Origin: Ficedula albicollis
Taxonomy: Eukaryota > Chordata > Aves > Passeriformes > Muscicapidae
Length of the DNA stretch: 64,000 nucleotides
Assembly: GCF_000247815.1 (NCBI RefSeq)
Contig: NC_021674.1
Location: 31,149,969 to 31,213,968 of the forward strand
Direction: 5' to 3'
The notes under the pieces are model-generated. The model ran no database searches. It was not told the origin of the DNA and saw nothing but the letters and a program-made list of their open reading frames with translations. The position numbers and the translations under genes were made by a program. Shown here piece after piece: positions 33,701-45,533 of the stretch (within the stretch, counting starts at the first letter, position 1; each line of letters starts with the position of its first letter).

Positions 33701-35343
33701 TATGATTATTCCTTTCTCCTTGTTTCCCTTCCACTACCTCTGTACATTTGATTTTCCCAGCCAGACCAGGAAAGGATGGGCAGAGGAACCAGGGACAGGG
33801 ACACAGCTGTGTATCTAACTCTATCCAGGACCACTTATTTAACCCAGGAGAATTCTTGGTTTGATGCTGGAAAAAACCAACTCTTTCCACTGCTGTGCAG
33901 GGAATGCTCCTTCTCCTCTGGAGTTGCTATCCCCAATGGGCCCCAGCTTTTGCTGACAGACACTGTAGCCCACAACACATTGGGCAGGAAGAATCCACAC
34001 CCAGACCAATTCATCAGCATTTGGGATGTGAGCTAAGCTCAGATCAGCACAGCAGTACCACACTTGGAAAAACAGCATACTACTGTCAAGTGCTCTTAAC
34101 AAGAACTGCATCCAGCAGAGTCACAAAGACACCTTCAGAGGCTTAACAATGCCTTTACTGTGGCAGCCCTCACCCTTCCTGTGACCTCTTGTTCCTCTCC
34201 TCCCCCCATTTGCTGTTCCTCTGCAAGGGCCCCTGCATATCTCTCCCTGAAGGGACCATAAGCAATATAGAGCTGGGGGGACCACTCTGTGTGTTGGGAG
34301 AAGGATGCTGTAACAAAAAAGCCAGTAAGTGGGGATTTCTTCCTATTGCTGGAGCTCAGGGGATGCAACTGGCATATTTGCCTCTCCTCTGCAGCTGCTC
34401 AGGCACACAAAATGGGATTTATCCTTTCTGCCTCACAGCAAAGAAGGGCACTACTCATATCTTATTCCCTTGCCACTCTCTCATGCTTACCTGTCAGCAT
34501 CAGTCACCAGGGCCAGGCGTCCATAGTCCCAAGCAACTTTACGCAAAATTGAAAAGACAAACAACAGTGCCTGAAAGAGACCAAAAGAGAAAGCTGTGAG
34601 AAAAGGCACTGTCCAACTCTGCCCTTGTCCTCTGCATGCAGAGCCACAGGCACAAGGAGGGTAGGAGGGGAGAGAGTCCTCAATTAAGAGCACACTGAGA
34701 CCACAGGAGAGCACAAGTTCCCCAGGACTGTTAAATCAGACTATCTGGATAGCTGCGGGAGGAGAGGCAACACACAATAGCTAAGGTAGTCCCACAGGAT
34801 CAAAAGGCCCCGAGGTTCCTAGAAGTCAAAATTATGGCTATTTCATTTGTGGTCCCACAGCTTCTAAGGAGGAACACACAAAGCCTGGATAAAGCTGCAG
34901 GGACTTGGCAACGTAAGCGGGAGTTTTGGGACCCAACATCACCCTCATCCTTATGGCTGCAACGCCCTTCCACAGGGCTCAGTGTGGTGGTATTGGAGCT
35001 AAGTCAGTAGTGGCTAAGCTCATAGCATCTAGGAGACATGATCAGCAGCAAAGTCAGGGATAGCATTTGGGGCCCTCAACCCTAATCATCTGATCACCAT
35101 CCTCATTTCCTGGTTGATTAGGGGAGAAGGTGTTGAAGCAACAGTAGGCAGACTTACGAGAAAGCACATAAAGTCAAGGGCTAGGACGGTGGGCACCCCA
35201 CCAAAGGGCAGCCCCTGCAGCACAGTGCTGCGGATGCGAGCACTGTAGCAGTAGTCCTTGGTAGTGCTGTTGTTGTTGTTGCATATGGGAGTTTTGCAGG
35301 GGGCCCCTACTGAGCCCAGGGTGGCGATGACGTAGGGAAGCAT
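18773..35343 (-). CDS. TMEM63B: CSC1-like mechanosensitive cation channel TMEM63B, 23 coding exons
   Basis: Plasma-membrane channel of the OSCA/TMEM63 family, opened by membrane tension or low osmolarity and permeable to cations including calcium. Splicing 23 coding exons (GT-AG, frame closed) gives 2499 nt, 832 aa plus stop, with the 39-nt cassette exon included. Long stretches match human TMEM63B as I recall it: [15 protein letters not shown] near the N-terminus, KSGNNLLWLH, the cytosolic [10 protein letters not shown], the pore-side helices around [15 protein letters not shown], and the C-terminal [13 protein letters not shown]. This start gives [10 protein letters not shown], homologous to the human start; a possible start 17 codons upstream is listed separately. 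Human Val44, a reported disease site by memory, corresponds to Val53 here and is unchanged. Upstream neighbour in human is MRPL14, outside this window. TMEM63A and TMEM63C fit less well. Confidence 0.96.
21766..22075. repeat. 157-bp tandem duplication in a TMEM63B intron
   Basis: Copies start at 21766 and 21923 (tgtaaagaacagatgactg...). They differ at about one base (atataaaac versus atgtaaaac) plus their ends, so the duplication is recent or artefactual. Confidence 0.88.
22363..22445 (-). mobile_element. CR1 LINE 3'-end fragment
   Basis: Plus strand reads atcatagaatggcttgggtt followed by a diverged ggtagggatctt block, the reverse complement of the standard avian CR1 3' end with one copy of its 8-bp terminal motif. 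Truncated and short; the inner boundary is uncertain. Confidence 0.7.
23320..23393. repeat. 41-bp tandem duplication
   Basis: The string tttctttccccttgtctcac and following bases occur at 23320 and 23361. It lies in a TMEM63B intron. Confidence 0.8.
23537..23870. repeat. Three-copy complex tandem repeat
   Basis: Units starting gtgccttccctgtggccagaa begin at 23537, 23664 and about 23740 (third with a few changes). The first and third include the longer tail cttgcctgctcacctgagct; the middle is shorter (about 77 bp versus 127 bp). It sits in the intron between the exons at 24150 and 23143. Confidence 0.85.
24946..29491 (-). other. TMEM63B: TMEM63B exons for TM1-TM2 and the intracellular domain
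   Basis: Exons 29401-29491, 28609-28646, 27858-28000, 27541-27592, 27158-27266, 26564-26634, 25697-25777, 25445-25568, 25229-25362 and 24946-25083 encode residues from about 102 to 429. Membrane helices appear in [20 protein letters not shown] and [19 protein letters not shown]. The following cytosolic domain has the RRM-like fold known for OSCA proteins ([10 protein letters not shown] and MAFVTFHN strands) plus two Cys-rich clusters, CGHLCCC and CKCQGCAC, unusual enough to suggest lipid attachment (inference). Confidence 0.93.
29492..32965 (-). other. TMEM63B intron downstream of the cassette exon
   Basis: About 3.5 kb of intron with no further exon recognised. It separates the 39-nt cassette from the constitutive exon at 29401-29491. 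Sequence is A/G-rich on the plus strand and no repeat family was recognised. Confidence 0.5.
32966..33004 (-). other. TMEM63B: TMEM63B 39-nt cassette exon
   Basis: Thirteen-codon exon between acceptor CTGTGCCCCCAG and donor GTATGTTG. It begins after AG of the previous exon and ends in TA, so the junction gives Tyr with the next exon's C. Encoded core: [13 protein letters not shown], aligning with RLRRQERDRVEQE in human. If skipped, AG joins C to give Ser and the frame stays open. This matches the alternatively spliced exon reported in mammalian TMEM63B (from memory), which alters osmosensitivity or calcium permeability. Confidence 0.88.
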
Positions 35344-35365
35344 CTCTACAACTTCATCGTCTTCC
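34491..35365 (-). other. TMEM63B: TMEM63B first coding exons: extracellular N-terminus and TM0
   Basis: Exon 35158-35365 (coding from 35343) and exon 34491-34570 encode about residues 1-88. The N-terminus holds an Asn run (AAC codons near 35266-35280) with two overlapping N-glycosylation sequons at Asn24 and Asn25. The first membrane segment runs through [20 protein letters not shown] and is followed by the cytosolic [12 protein letters not shown]. The human N-terminus is about nine residues shorter by memory. Confidence 0.92.
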
Positions 35366-36554
35366 CTGGGGAAAAGAGACAAAGAGCTGGTTAGACACAT
35401 GCCAGTTCAATGACAACTTAGCCCTGTTGCAGTTGGGGGCCAACCTTGCCTGCCAGCTCAGGCTTCTCTGTGCTACAGGATTTTCCTGGGACCAGTGTGC
35501 AGGGACAAGGTCATCTGAGAAGCTTGCTGAGTTTAGTGGTGCCAGAAGAACCCGTATGCTTCACCAGCTACGGTCCCACCATGGAGATCCAGAACTCCCT
35601 TCAGTGTTTGTCCACTCTCACACCATTTAGGTGCAGCTGCCTCACAGACTACTTTTCTTCCTGAGAACACGGTGTCTCAGCTCCCCCTCCTCAGCAGTGA
35701 AAGCATTTAGGTGCCGGAAAAAGTGAAAAGGTGGGGTTGGGGCATGAAGTCACGTCTGGATGATAGAAACAAATTGCTAAAGGACAGTTGCTGCATCATG
35801 ATCCCACAATTTCCTTTGCCTGACTGCATAAAGCCATTAGCTTTATTAGGCTGAATCATCACCCTCCCTTCACTGCGGGCCTCAGCCTCCAGCTCCCAGG
35901 GCACCTATCAGGGGCTGGTCACATTCCCTGCTTGTTTTCTCTCCTTCCTCTGACTTGGAGGTCATTTAGATGCAAGCACACAGGGTAAAAGGAGACTTAG
36001 GCTCTACTATTCAGCTGGTCAAATATTTTATTTATTTCAGTGCCTTCCCCAAACTGTTACAAGACCCACAGTGGCACGCAGATAAGCATCACTGCTTGGA
36101 CATGGGGAGGTCCTCTTCCTGTGCAGAGGAAGAAGCACAGAGATGATTATGGTAGCAATGGATAAATGTGAACTGAGTAACCCAGAGAAGGACACTCTGA
36201 CAACAGAAACACAACCACTTTTCAGAACAGGCTGAGAAAATCACATCAGCTGCAGAAAGAACAGTGATAGCAGGAAGATCTATACAGGCTTTTGATCCCT
36301 AAACCATTCCTCTTAATCCAGCATCCAAAACTATCCAAATCCTTCACTACTACCATGAACCACACAGAAAGGCTGGATAACAGAGTATCACTTCTGGGCA
36401 ATGCCTGGGGCTTTTTTTCACCTCAGAAATTCCATCCCCAGGGCTGGGCATAAGAGCCATTGCTTGCCCAAAGGATGAGAAAGCTGCCACCACCACTGCC
36501 CTTCAAGCTCTGCATTGTTTAGTGACATTAGCAGAGGGGATGCAGGACTCTTAC

Positions 36555-36594
36555 CTCCAGCTCACGGGTATAATCCTGGCCATCTCCTGCCTGG
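36555..36594 (-). other. TMEM63B: Candidate upstream TMEM63B exon with in-frame ATG
   Basis: Minus strand: acceptor-like TCTCTGCAG at 36595, then 40 nt, then donor GTAAGAGT (36554). An ATG at 36583-36581 sits in a strong context (G at -3, G at +4). Spliced to the exon starting at 35365 it stays in frame and would add [17 protein letters not shown] before the canonical Met. It may instead be plain 5' UTR. The good donor supports a real exon; coding use is unproven. Confidence 0.55.
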
Positions 36595-39500
36595 CTGCAG
36601 AGATTTATCGGCACCACAGCACAACACTAGATAGATAATGACCACAAAACGATTCACTGCGGTGACCTAGAGAGCTCTGCTTCAAAGTGATCCCTCCCAG
36701 CTCAGCTCTAAGGGGTGCACAGCTACAAACCAGCTGAAGCACTGATGATAAAGGGCAGCCCGAGAAGCAAAAGCCCAGCTGAGTACAGGCACTGAGAGGC
36801 GGGGGTTCAGCTAAATTAGAAAAGCCACAAAGCAGCCTGTTAAGACATCATTCACAGGTACAGAGATGGAGCAGGGCTGCCTAGAGCAGAACAAGGGAGC
36901 AGAAAAGCAGAAGAAGAACAAGCCAAGACATGAGATCACAGTTCAGAACAAATTGGGAAGACAGGATAACTCACCCTGGCTGAATTAACTAGAGACTCAG
37001 AAGCTCTAGGGGAGTGATGGAAAAAAATGATGGGATGAGACTCAAAGGAATATCACACACTTTGGAGCATGAATGGTTACACACCTCTGTAAGTGCAATC
37101 TAGAAAAACTGAATGAAAAAAGAAATATCTCTCAATCCTTTTTGGGAACCTTGTAAACTTTTAGCAATGAATTCCAGATTTTGAGTAAAGACTACAATCC
37201 AATTTTAACACAACAGCCTTGAGTTTTCCTTGCATAGTAAAAAAAGGCAAAGAGGAAAAGTGTTTGCTTTTTCTAGACCTATTAAGTTCTCTACTAAGTG
37301 CTCACTCCTTCCCAGGACACAAGATGTCTTCTAGCTCTAATTCCTAACACATTCTCTTTTCTGACCCTATGGAAAGGTGACCAGCATCACATACAACATC
37401 CTGGGTAGGAAAATGATCTTGACTACCAGAACAGCACCCCAATCCTTACACCACTCCTCACATGGCTGAGCATGATTTACTTCTCTGATGGCATCTTTGC
37501 ATATCGAGGAAAAGCATCTCTGTCATCAGCCTGCAATCCCACTGCCCTAAGTAGCCAAGGTAAATTAGAAGCCAGCCATGTCCCAGAGCAAATCACTCCT
37601 TCCAATATACCTGGCATGCTTCTTATCTTCTCACAGCACTTCACTGGATGTGGTGTCACTTTGGAGTCACTTCCTCTAGACAAATCTGAACGCCACCAGG
37701 GTATTGGCAGATTTTAGGTACTTTGCTGCACATCACCTTTTCCAGGTCATTATTAGCAAAGGACCTCATGCCTCTGCTCTTGTCACATTAAAATTGCTAG
37801 TTCACTCCTTGACTTTGGGGAACCTCAGCCAATTTTTGAGCCCAAACTCTACATCTCCTCCAGTAAACAGTTTTCTGTGAGAAGTTTCAGAGGTTTTCTG
37901 AACATCCAAGCAAGTTACACAAGTTTGCCAAATGCTATTATTTGCCAATAACATTGAAGTTATTGAAATACTGCAAGTATTGAGAGACTTGCAACAGATC
38001 AGGGAACTATGATTTTCCTCTGCAGACACCAAACTATTTACCTCATTCCTGCATGTTTTAAAGACTCATTGTTCCAGTCGTCTTTTTTAAAAGAAATGGG
38101 GCTCATATGCTCACATTGCCAACAACTGTATCTAAACATTATTTATACAAACCATTACATGCTGAAGACAAATTCTGCAAGTCTATAGGTAATTTAAGAC
38201 ACATCTCAGAGAGATAGGTCCCAGAGATGTATACTTTTTCCCTGAAGCCTAGAGGATGGATATAACCTTCCCAGCCTCTCCAGTAACCCAGCCAGAACAC
38301 GCAGCAATGGAAAAGATGTGGCATATGCCCAAAGCTCACACTCTTTCCATGAGCTGAGTCAGGAGGCACAGAAGCAGTTCACACCATCCTTAGTTATGCA
38401 ACCTTCCACCCACCTGGTAAGCAGAAGGGGCTCCCCATGGAGACAGGTGCTTCAGGTGTGTGGGAAGCTGTGAAAAGCTCACAGGAATGTTCAGAGCACT
38501 CATGACCTAGTTCTCCCAGATGCAAGAACATCTGGCAGCAGGCTAGAGGTGACCTGCAATTTTATCACTTTAGGTCAGACCCAACAGGGTTCCTCTGGGG
38601 TTTCAACACCAATTAGGCAACTAAGAAAAATGCTTTGGCAACCAACTCTGCAGTCTTCATCAATAGCACCTACCTAGTATTGTTCACCAAAGGTCTTTCC
38701 CAGCAGTCTTCCACCTGTGCAGGAGACTGGCTGGTTTTCCCAGGCACAGTGCAACTCACGGGTCAGGCAATACCTCTTTTCTTGCATTTTGTTTGCACCT
38801 TGGTCTCAGATGCTCACTCCAGGGACTCTCTGCCCCCATCCTCAGCCAGGCAGGGCAGCTCCAAAGTGTTCTGTACTGCAAGGTGCCCTGCAGGCAGCTG
38901 ATGTTGGGTACAGTGTTTCAGTCAAAGCACAGGCAGGGAAGAAAGGTGGTGCTTGCAGCATGCACAGTCTTAAGGTACAGAAACACAGTTCCCAATTATG
39001 AAAGGAAACACCTTCCAGCAGTGTGGGAGGAATAAGGGGATCTTTCTAGCAACAGCTGCTCTCCCCAACTCAAATACACATTGAAGGCAGAGGTGGTTTT
39101 GCAAAGCTTTTTGTTTTGATCCCAGTGTCTCCCTCTAGGGGAGGACCCTGCATGTTTCCTTACACCTTATGCTGCCACCACAGGTAAAGGAGCATCTTTG
39201 ACCACACAAACTGTGCTGCACCAGAACACAGTTAAAGGTGTCTGTTCTGGTCCCTCCTTCCTCTTAAGGGTCAGAGCAAGCTTGGCTCAGCCTGGCTGAG
39301 ATGCTAACATCAGTATGGGCTTCTGAGCATCAAGAGACAAGGCACAGGGAGCTTATGGGAAGCGGCTGTGAGGCTGGAATGGTGGGGACCAGCTCAAGGT
39401 ATCCAAGCCCTTTCCTGACCACAAGCATGGCTAGTCACCACAGAATATAGTGGGGCCAAAGACACAGTAAGAGCAGGACATCAAACCAGGCTCCATGCAA

Positions 39501-42500
39501 ACCCCAGAGGCTTCCCCTCCTGCACTCTGCATAATTAATGCTGACTTCCTCGAAACAGAAAAGACAGACTTGCCAAAAGGCATTTTCCACTACTTATTCA
39601 GCAATACTGGACTCCATCTCCTTCCCTATTAACAGGAGGAAGAGAGGAAGCTTCTCCCATCCACAGAGAAGCCTGTTCCCTGCCCTGCCTCCTACAACCA
39701 CAGCAGGGCCAGCATGTCCACAGTGCTCCGTATTTTCACCAAAACGTGTCAGGAGCTGAGGCACACAGACCTGAAGTCCCTAAAGCACATCCCACCTGCA
39801 GCTGCAGCCCTAGCTTCTGCCTGTGAAGCCCTGTGCAAACACAGCCCTGAGAAATGTTCTTGAGAGCTTGGTGGCCTCAGCAGGACAGGGCAGGACTTCT
39901 CTTCCTCCTTGTCTTTGTCCCTGGCCTGCAGGTCAGCACCTAAATGAGGACTCAAATAGCAGCCAAGTAAGCCTCCATTGCAAAGAGAAAGAAGGCAGAA
40001 TGAGGCTGGAAAGGCTAAGATTACATGCTTTGGTCCTTCACTGCTATGACTCTGGCTGCAAAGTATGCATCAGGATGCTTATGGAGACATCCCACAGCCT
40101 GGCAGGGGGACACGCAGCAGAGGTCTGAGGGGCTCTTGCAGGCAGGGGATTGGGAGGTGCCTGCTGAGAAGGCTGCCAGTCCTGCACTGAACTCTGCTGC
40201 CGCACTGTAAGGCCAGGGCAGACAACAGAAAAAGCGCTTCAGGTCTTCCCAAACAGAGCATTTCCCATTCTCATCAGCTCATCCTGAAGTCTCTGCCCCT
40301 CACACTCAGCACCCACGCTGCTGCCAAACCCCTGGCATCAGGCATCAGGGGGAAAGAAGAAAAAGGAAGCACTGCGCTGGGACTCGGGCAGGAGTGACGC
40401 AGGAGCTGGACAGCCAGCTAACCAGCAGACAGATGCACTGATACGGGCAAGTGTCTGTGTTCTCCCAGCCACGCCACTAATGTCAGCCAGACACAAGGAG
40501 GTGACCTGAGAAACGCCTGCAGAAAAATACAAATCAATAAAATGGATGTTTGAGCTCACAGATTGAATGACGTAAGCACACAAGCTACATACATTTGTTT
40601 CCTCACCAGTAAATGTTAATAACTCCATCTGTAATTAGAACAGCGAGATTGTGCTCTAGTAGAGACACATTTGTTTATGGAAATGTGACAGTCTCACAGC
40701 AGGCTGGAGGTCCAGAGACATGCAACCGGAAACCGGCAGGTCTGGGGATAGAATACCAAATTTCCAGACTAAAAATAAAACAACCAAACCTTGTTAAATC
40801 TCTGGGGAATGGCATTCAGGGAGGTGAGGTGTACTTTGGTTCTCAGACGTGGAGGGTGCTGTGGACATGGCCTGTACCTTTCAGACCTGCTCCTGTGGGG
40901 TCCCCTTGGTCTCCTAAGTACTACAGGTAGCCCACACTGTGACCCCAGGAACCTGAGTCCAAAGGATGTGCCACCCTGAGCCTCTGCCTGCCAGGGCAGT
41001 ACAGACCTGCCTGCACTGAGCACTTGAGGACCCTCATGCAGCAGTTGGCACCCAAGGTTGAGGGAGCCTTCTCACCCACTCAAACAGCCACCTAGGCTAC
41101 CTGCACCTAAGTGGCGAAGTCCAGCAGAGCTCTGAGCAAACTGCTTGCAGCCACAAGCAGACTGCAGGGAGAACAGTCTGCCTCTGGTAAGTAAGCAGTG
41201 AATAGTCTCAGGACAGATGAGGAGAAAGGAGATTACAAGTTAGCTCATAGCCTTTCCCAGAGTACAACAGTTAAACAGGGAAAATACCACTCTTGGTGCA
41301 GACACAGCAGTGGGAAAGCTGTCCTGCACCATGCCTCAGACCTGGCACAGAGCATTCAGGCAGCTGAAGGTTGGAGAAGTGCTGACATGCTGGGTGCAGT
41401 GAGGAGGAACATGATCTGCAGGCCAAGGGAAAAAGCATCAAGAAGCAAATGTGCTACCAGTGCATTTCCAACAAGCCTGGGCAAAGCACTGACAAGCATA
41501 CAACAGGGATTGGTCCTGTATCAGCAGAAAGGAGGAGGGCCTGCCAAAGCCCTACATGTCTTTGTCTCCTTTCCACCTCCTCCAATAGGAGCTCCCTGCA
41601 CGCTTCACCTCTCTGAACTAGCCAATTAGACACCAGGCCTACAAAGCTTTGATCTGGCAAGCTTGGCTTCTTCACAACAAAACCTAAGTGTGCTCTTGCC
41701 CTGGGTCTGAAGTGCTCACAACTGACTTGGCACTAGGCCTCAAATATCTACCCCTAAAGGGCATCACACCTTCCTTTGGTGCACATCAGCTCCCAGTCCT
41801 GGTGTTGGCAGGTACTGTCACAGTCCCAACCCCACACTGCTCAGAGCACCATTTTGTGGTGGCTTGCACACTGCTGCCTGTGTACATCCCAGTGCTCAGG
41901 AACTCTGGTCCTGCTCCCAGCACAACTCTAAGCACTGCAAACCACACAAGTAACCCTGAGCTGGGACAGTGCCGGGCACAGATAGTAATAGTCTGTAACA
42001 GTGGCGAGCATTTGGATCCATGTAAAACCTAGGTTTGAGTTTCATGAAGGCCAGGGACCTGTCCACAACTCAGTCCCTTTCAAAATCACCCAGGGTAATC
42101 ACAAAAGCCTTGCCTTTAACATCAGCAAAATACTTCATGCTGCCTTCACCCACTGGAAACACTCTACCTTGCCAAGTGATACGGATTTAGCTCCAAAGAG
42201 CTGGGTCTTTCTTACACCTCTTTTTTTACAGGAACTCCCTCCAATCTGATGGTAGTGCTTTCGAGTCATATGATGCCCTGAACATAATGTACCACAACAA
42301 GAAGGGCTGTACCACAGCTTGGAACCCAGTATGCTGTGGCTGATGCTCTTCACATCAGAGCTGGCTCATCTGTCCTCAGCCTAAGGGCAATTTGGTCTCT
42401 CTGGCTCTGCATTTTGCTCCCGCGCTGCACATCCCACACTCTCTGTCTTCCTGCCTCAATTTTCACATCCCTTTGGACTGGGTGCTACTAGGCAAGGGGT

Positions 42501-42854
42501 ATCTGTTCCTGCCTGGCCACCAGGGAAGAGCTGATGATGGTCCCTTCCCCTCCAAAGAGGTCTGGCGAACAGTGACACCCACACACCATCATGATGCAGT
42601 TCTGCTGCCAAGGCAACACGACTACCTCAACCTGGCTACAAGGAACAACACAGCCATGGTACCTGGCATTTCAGCACCATGAAGGAGAGCTCCCCAGTCC
42701 CATCTTGTTTGCTTGCTGACAAACACTATGGAGTCTCAATGCCACACAGACATGCTCAAAGGTGTCTCATAGGCACCTATCCACGTGTCCCAGTCCATGG
42801 CAAGGAACTCATCCTCTGCCATCAAGAGAAAGCCCAATCTATCAAACAGTTCCA

Positions 42855-42942
42855 CACATCAATCAGCTCTCTGTTTGCATGGCAGAATCAGAGTTCCTCA
42901 CGTCAATCAGCTCTCTGTTTGCATGGCAGAATCACAGTCACC
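42855..42942. repeat. 44-bp tandem duplication
   Basis: Two copies of a unit containing caatcagctctctgtttgca start at 42855 and 42899, with a few differences. Confidence 0.85.
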
Positions 42943-44470
42943 CTGATTTACAGTAAATTTAGAGTGTTTAATTAGTTACCAAATCAAACAGTTAAGTTAC
43001 AAATATATCTACCTGTCACTTTCCCTTCAAGTTCCTGGGCTATAAATCTCAGAAAGATATGAAGTTTGTCTACCAGCTTCTACTTTATAAAGGAATACTG
43101 CTTACAGTTTGGCTCCCCTTGTTTCCTGTAGGCATACACTGACAGTGATCCAGTAAACACAATAAACCATTAGGGCTGCAAGACTGATGAGGTGCTGGAC
43201 CTCCCATGGTATATTCTGCAGAGCAGTGGCCATATGGCAACCAAGTCATATGGCTGGGAGTAAGTCCCAGATAAAAGGGCTTCCTCACCTATAACTCAAC
43301 ACCCCAGCAGTAGCAACTTCACCAATTCCCAGTAGCAAAGGTAAGGATGCAGACTTCACAATTTCACAACACCAGTAGTCTTCAGCTTCTAGTTTATGGA
43401 TTCCAGTGGCACAACGGCTGCTTGTCATGGGTTACCTTATTGATTATCCCTGCATGTCTATTATCATTTATACTAGCTGCATATGGTCTGCACTTTCCTT
43501 ATGACCTATCTGTGGGCCTGCCCCAGGCTAGCTCTCCCATATTTCATTTTTTAAGTGAGAGTGACTATTCACACAGGATCTTTACTGGACAAATAACTCT
43601 TTGGTTTTCAAGCACTGTTAAGGAGAGCTGTTCAGGTGCATGACACCTGGCTTGGCATAAACACAAACCAGTCTCCCTGGTGATTTCATATTTACTCTGC
43701 ATTTTTCCACGTCTCCCCCATTTCTCAAGTGACTAAATACCATCTTGTCCCTTTTGCACAGGGGCATGTTTTTAGCAGGTGCTCTGCACTCTTGCAGCTC
43801 TCATTCCATTTTCCTTTGTTTATCAGTAACCTCCCCTCATCCTAAAGCTTCTGACCTTAATCCCCTAGTGTATAGGGGAGTATCACATATTTATCTTTTC
43901 TCATGCCTTGTATCTATTTCCTGCCAGTCAGATACTAGGTATTCTCACCTACACTCAGCTTTTCCTCGAGTGAAACATGTGTCTCTCGTAAAACTGGGTT
44001 TTTATCTAGTCTCTCAAGGTCACATTGATTGTTTCCTCCTCCTCTTTTCTGCATGACAGAAGTCTTTACCTCCTTGCAGCACAGTATTCAAAGAAAAAAG
44101 AATTTTGTTCACTGGGCACAATTACAATCACTTGCCTATGAACTATGACCAGCACTTCCCACCAAGGCAACTCCCTGGTGATGCAAGTCACCAACTAGTG
44201 GCAATGAGCATCTCTCTGAGGAGTCCAAGCCACAGCTCAGGGCTTCACAGCTGGTTCCTCACCAGAGGCTGGCAGAACACACTATTGCATCAGCCCTGAG
44301 AGCATCCCTATCCCTTACTCTGCAGCATGAAAGCTGCTTGAGCAGCCAGGAGTTATTGGGGCTAAGCTTCTCTCTTGCCTGGTCCTCCTGCCCTAAGCTG
44401 ACACCACCAAACTCAGCACACACAGGATTGAGGCATTACCTCTCCTGGATGCTACTCCAGAAAAGCTTCA

Positions 44471-45533
44471 TGTCCCTTTCTACTGGGTTTGCACGGCCAA
44501 GCTTTGGTAGGAGGGGGGGTGAGGGGGCAAGGAAGGGCTGCTACAGGAGTGGCTTCTGTGAGAAGCTTCCAGAAGTTTCCTCCATTTCCAGCAGAGCCAA
44601 TCCCTGGCAGCTCCAAAGCTGGTCAAGGCTGGGCCAATTAGAAATGCTGGTAACTCCTCTACAATAACATATGCAAGAAGAAGGAAAGAAAAAAAAAAGT
44701 TATTGTGCAGTTGCAATTGCAGCCAGAGAAGAGTGGAGTGAGAACATGTGAGAGGAACAAGTATACAGACATCAATGCCAGCGGAGGAGGGTGGGGAGAT
44801 GCTCCAGGCACCAGGGCTACGATTCTTCTGCAGCTGTGGTGAAGACCATAGTGAAGCAACAGTGCCCCTGCAGTCCATGGAGGACCACAGAGATGCAGAG
44901 ATCTCCTTCCAGTCCATGCAGACCCACACTGGAGCAGGTGAATGCCTGAGAGGAGGCTGAGAACCTGCACGAGACCCGTGGAGACAGGAACCACGCTGGA
45001 GCAGCCTGTCCTTGAAGGACTGCACCCTGTGGATGAGTGACCCATGCTGCAGCAGTCTGAGGGGTGCTGTTGCCTGTGGAATGGACTCAAATTGCAGCAG
45101 CTCACAAAGAGCTGTTGCTCATGAGATGGGCTCACCTTGGAGAAATTAACAGAGAACTGTCTCCTGTGGGAGGGACCCCACAGTGGAGCAGGGGAATGAC
45201 TCCTCTCCCTAAGCACCAGGAGAAACAACAGGTGATGAACTGACCCTGAACCCCCATTCCCTGTCTCCCTGCATTACTGCGATAGGAGGTAGAGCTGGGG
45301 GGAAGGTGTTTTTAAGGTTTTACTTTACTTCTCATTATTCTGCTCTGATTTTGTTAGCAAGAAAATCAAGAAATATCTCTAATTTGAGCGCCTGTGATAG
45401 CATTTGATGAGTGCTCTTTCACAATTCTCAACTCAGGAACCCCTTGTTTCAGTCTCTCTCCCCAGTCTGGCTATGGAAGTGAGACAGTGTCTTTGGTGGG
45501 CACCTAGCATTCAGCCAGTGTCAACCCACAACA
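44471..45533 (+). mobile_element. Solo LTR of an endogenous retrovirus (ERVL/ERVK-like, songbird type)
   Basis: About 1.06 kb opening tgtcc...ctgggtttgcac and ending tcaacccacaaca, with the degenerate short repeats (cagtccatggaggacc-like, roughly 35 bp apart) and the cctagcattcagccagtgtc end typical of a common avian LTR. A TATA-like element (ataacatatgcaag) lies near 44665. No gag, pol or env is adjacent, so it is a solo LTR. It is old: the expected poly(A) signal is degraded and no clear target-site duplication is visible. The exact start is uncertain by about 12 bp. The family name is not assigned. Long frames across it are chance. Confidence 0.75.

Noticed and set aside
18773..35343. Naming the channel TMEM63A or TMEM63C
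   Set aside because: The N-terminus, cassette exon and SLIENEIHQ end fit TMEM63B and not the paralogs as I recall them.
44480..45228. Two long minus-strand open frames (181 and 189 codons)
   Set aside because: They lie inside the solo LTR and only reflect its short internal repeats; no retroviral protein motif is present.
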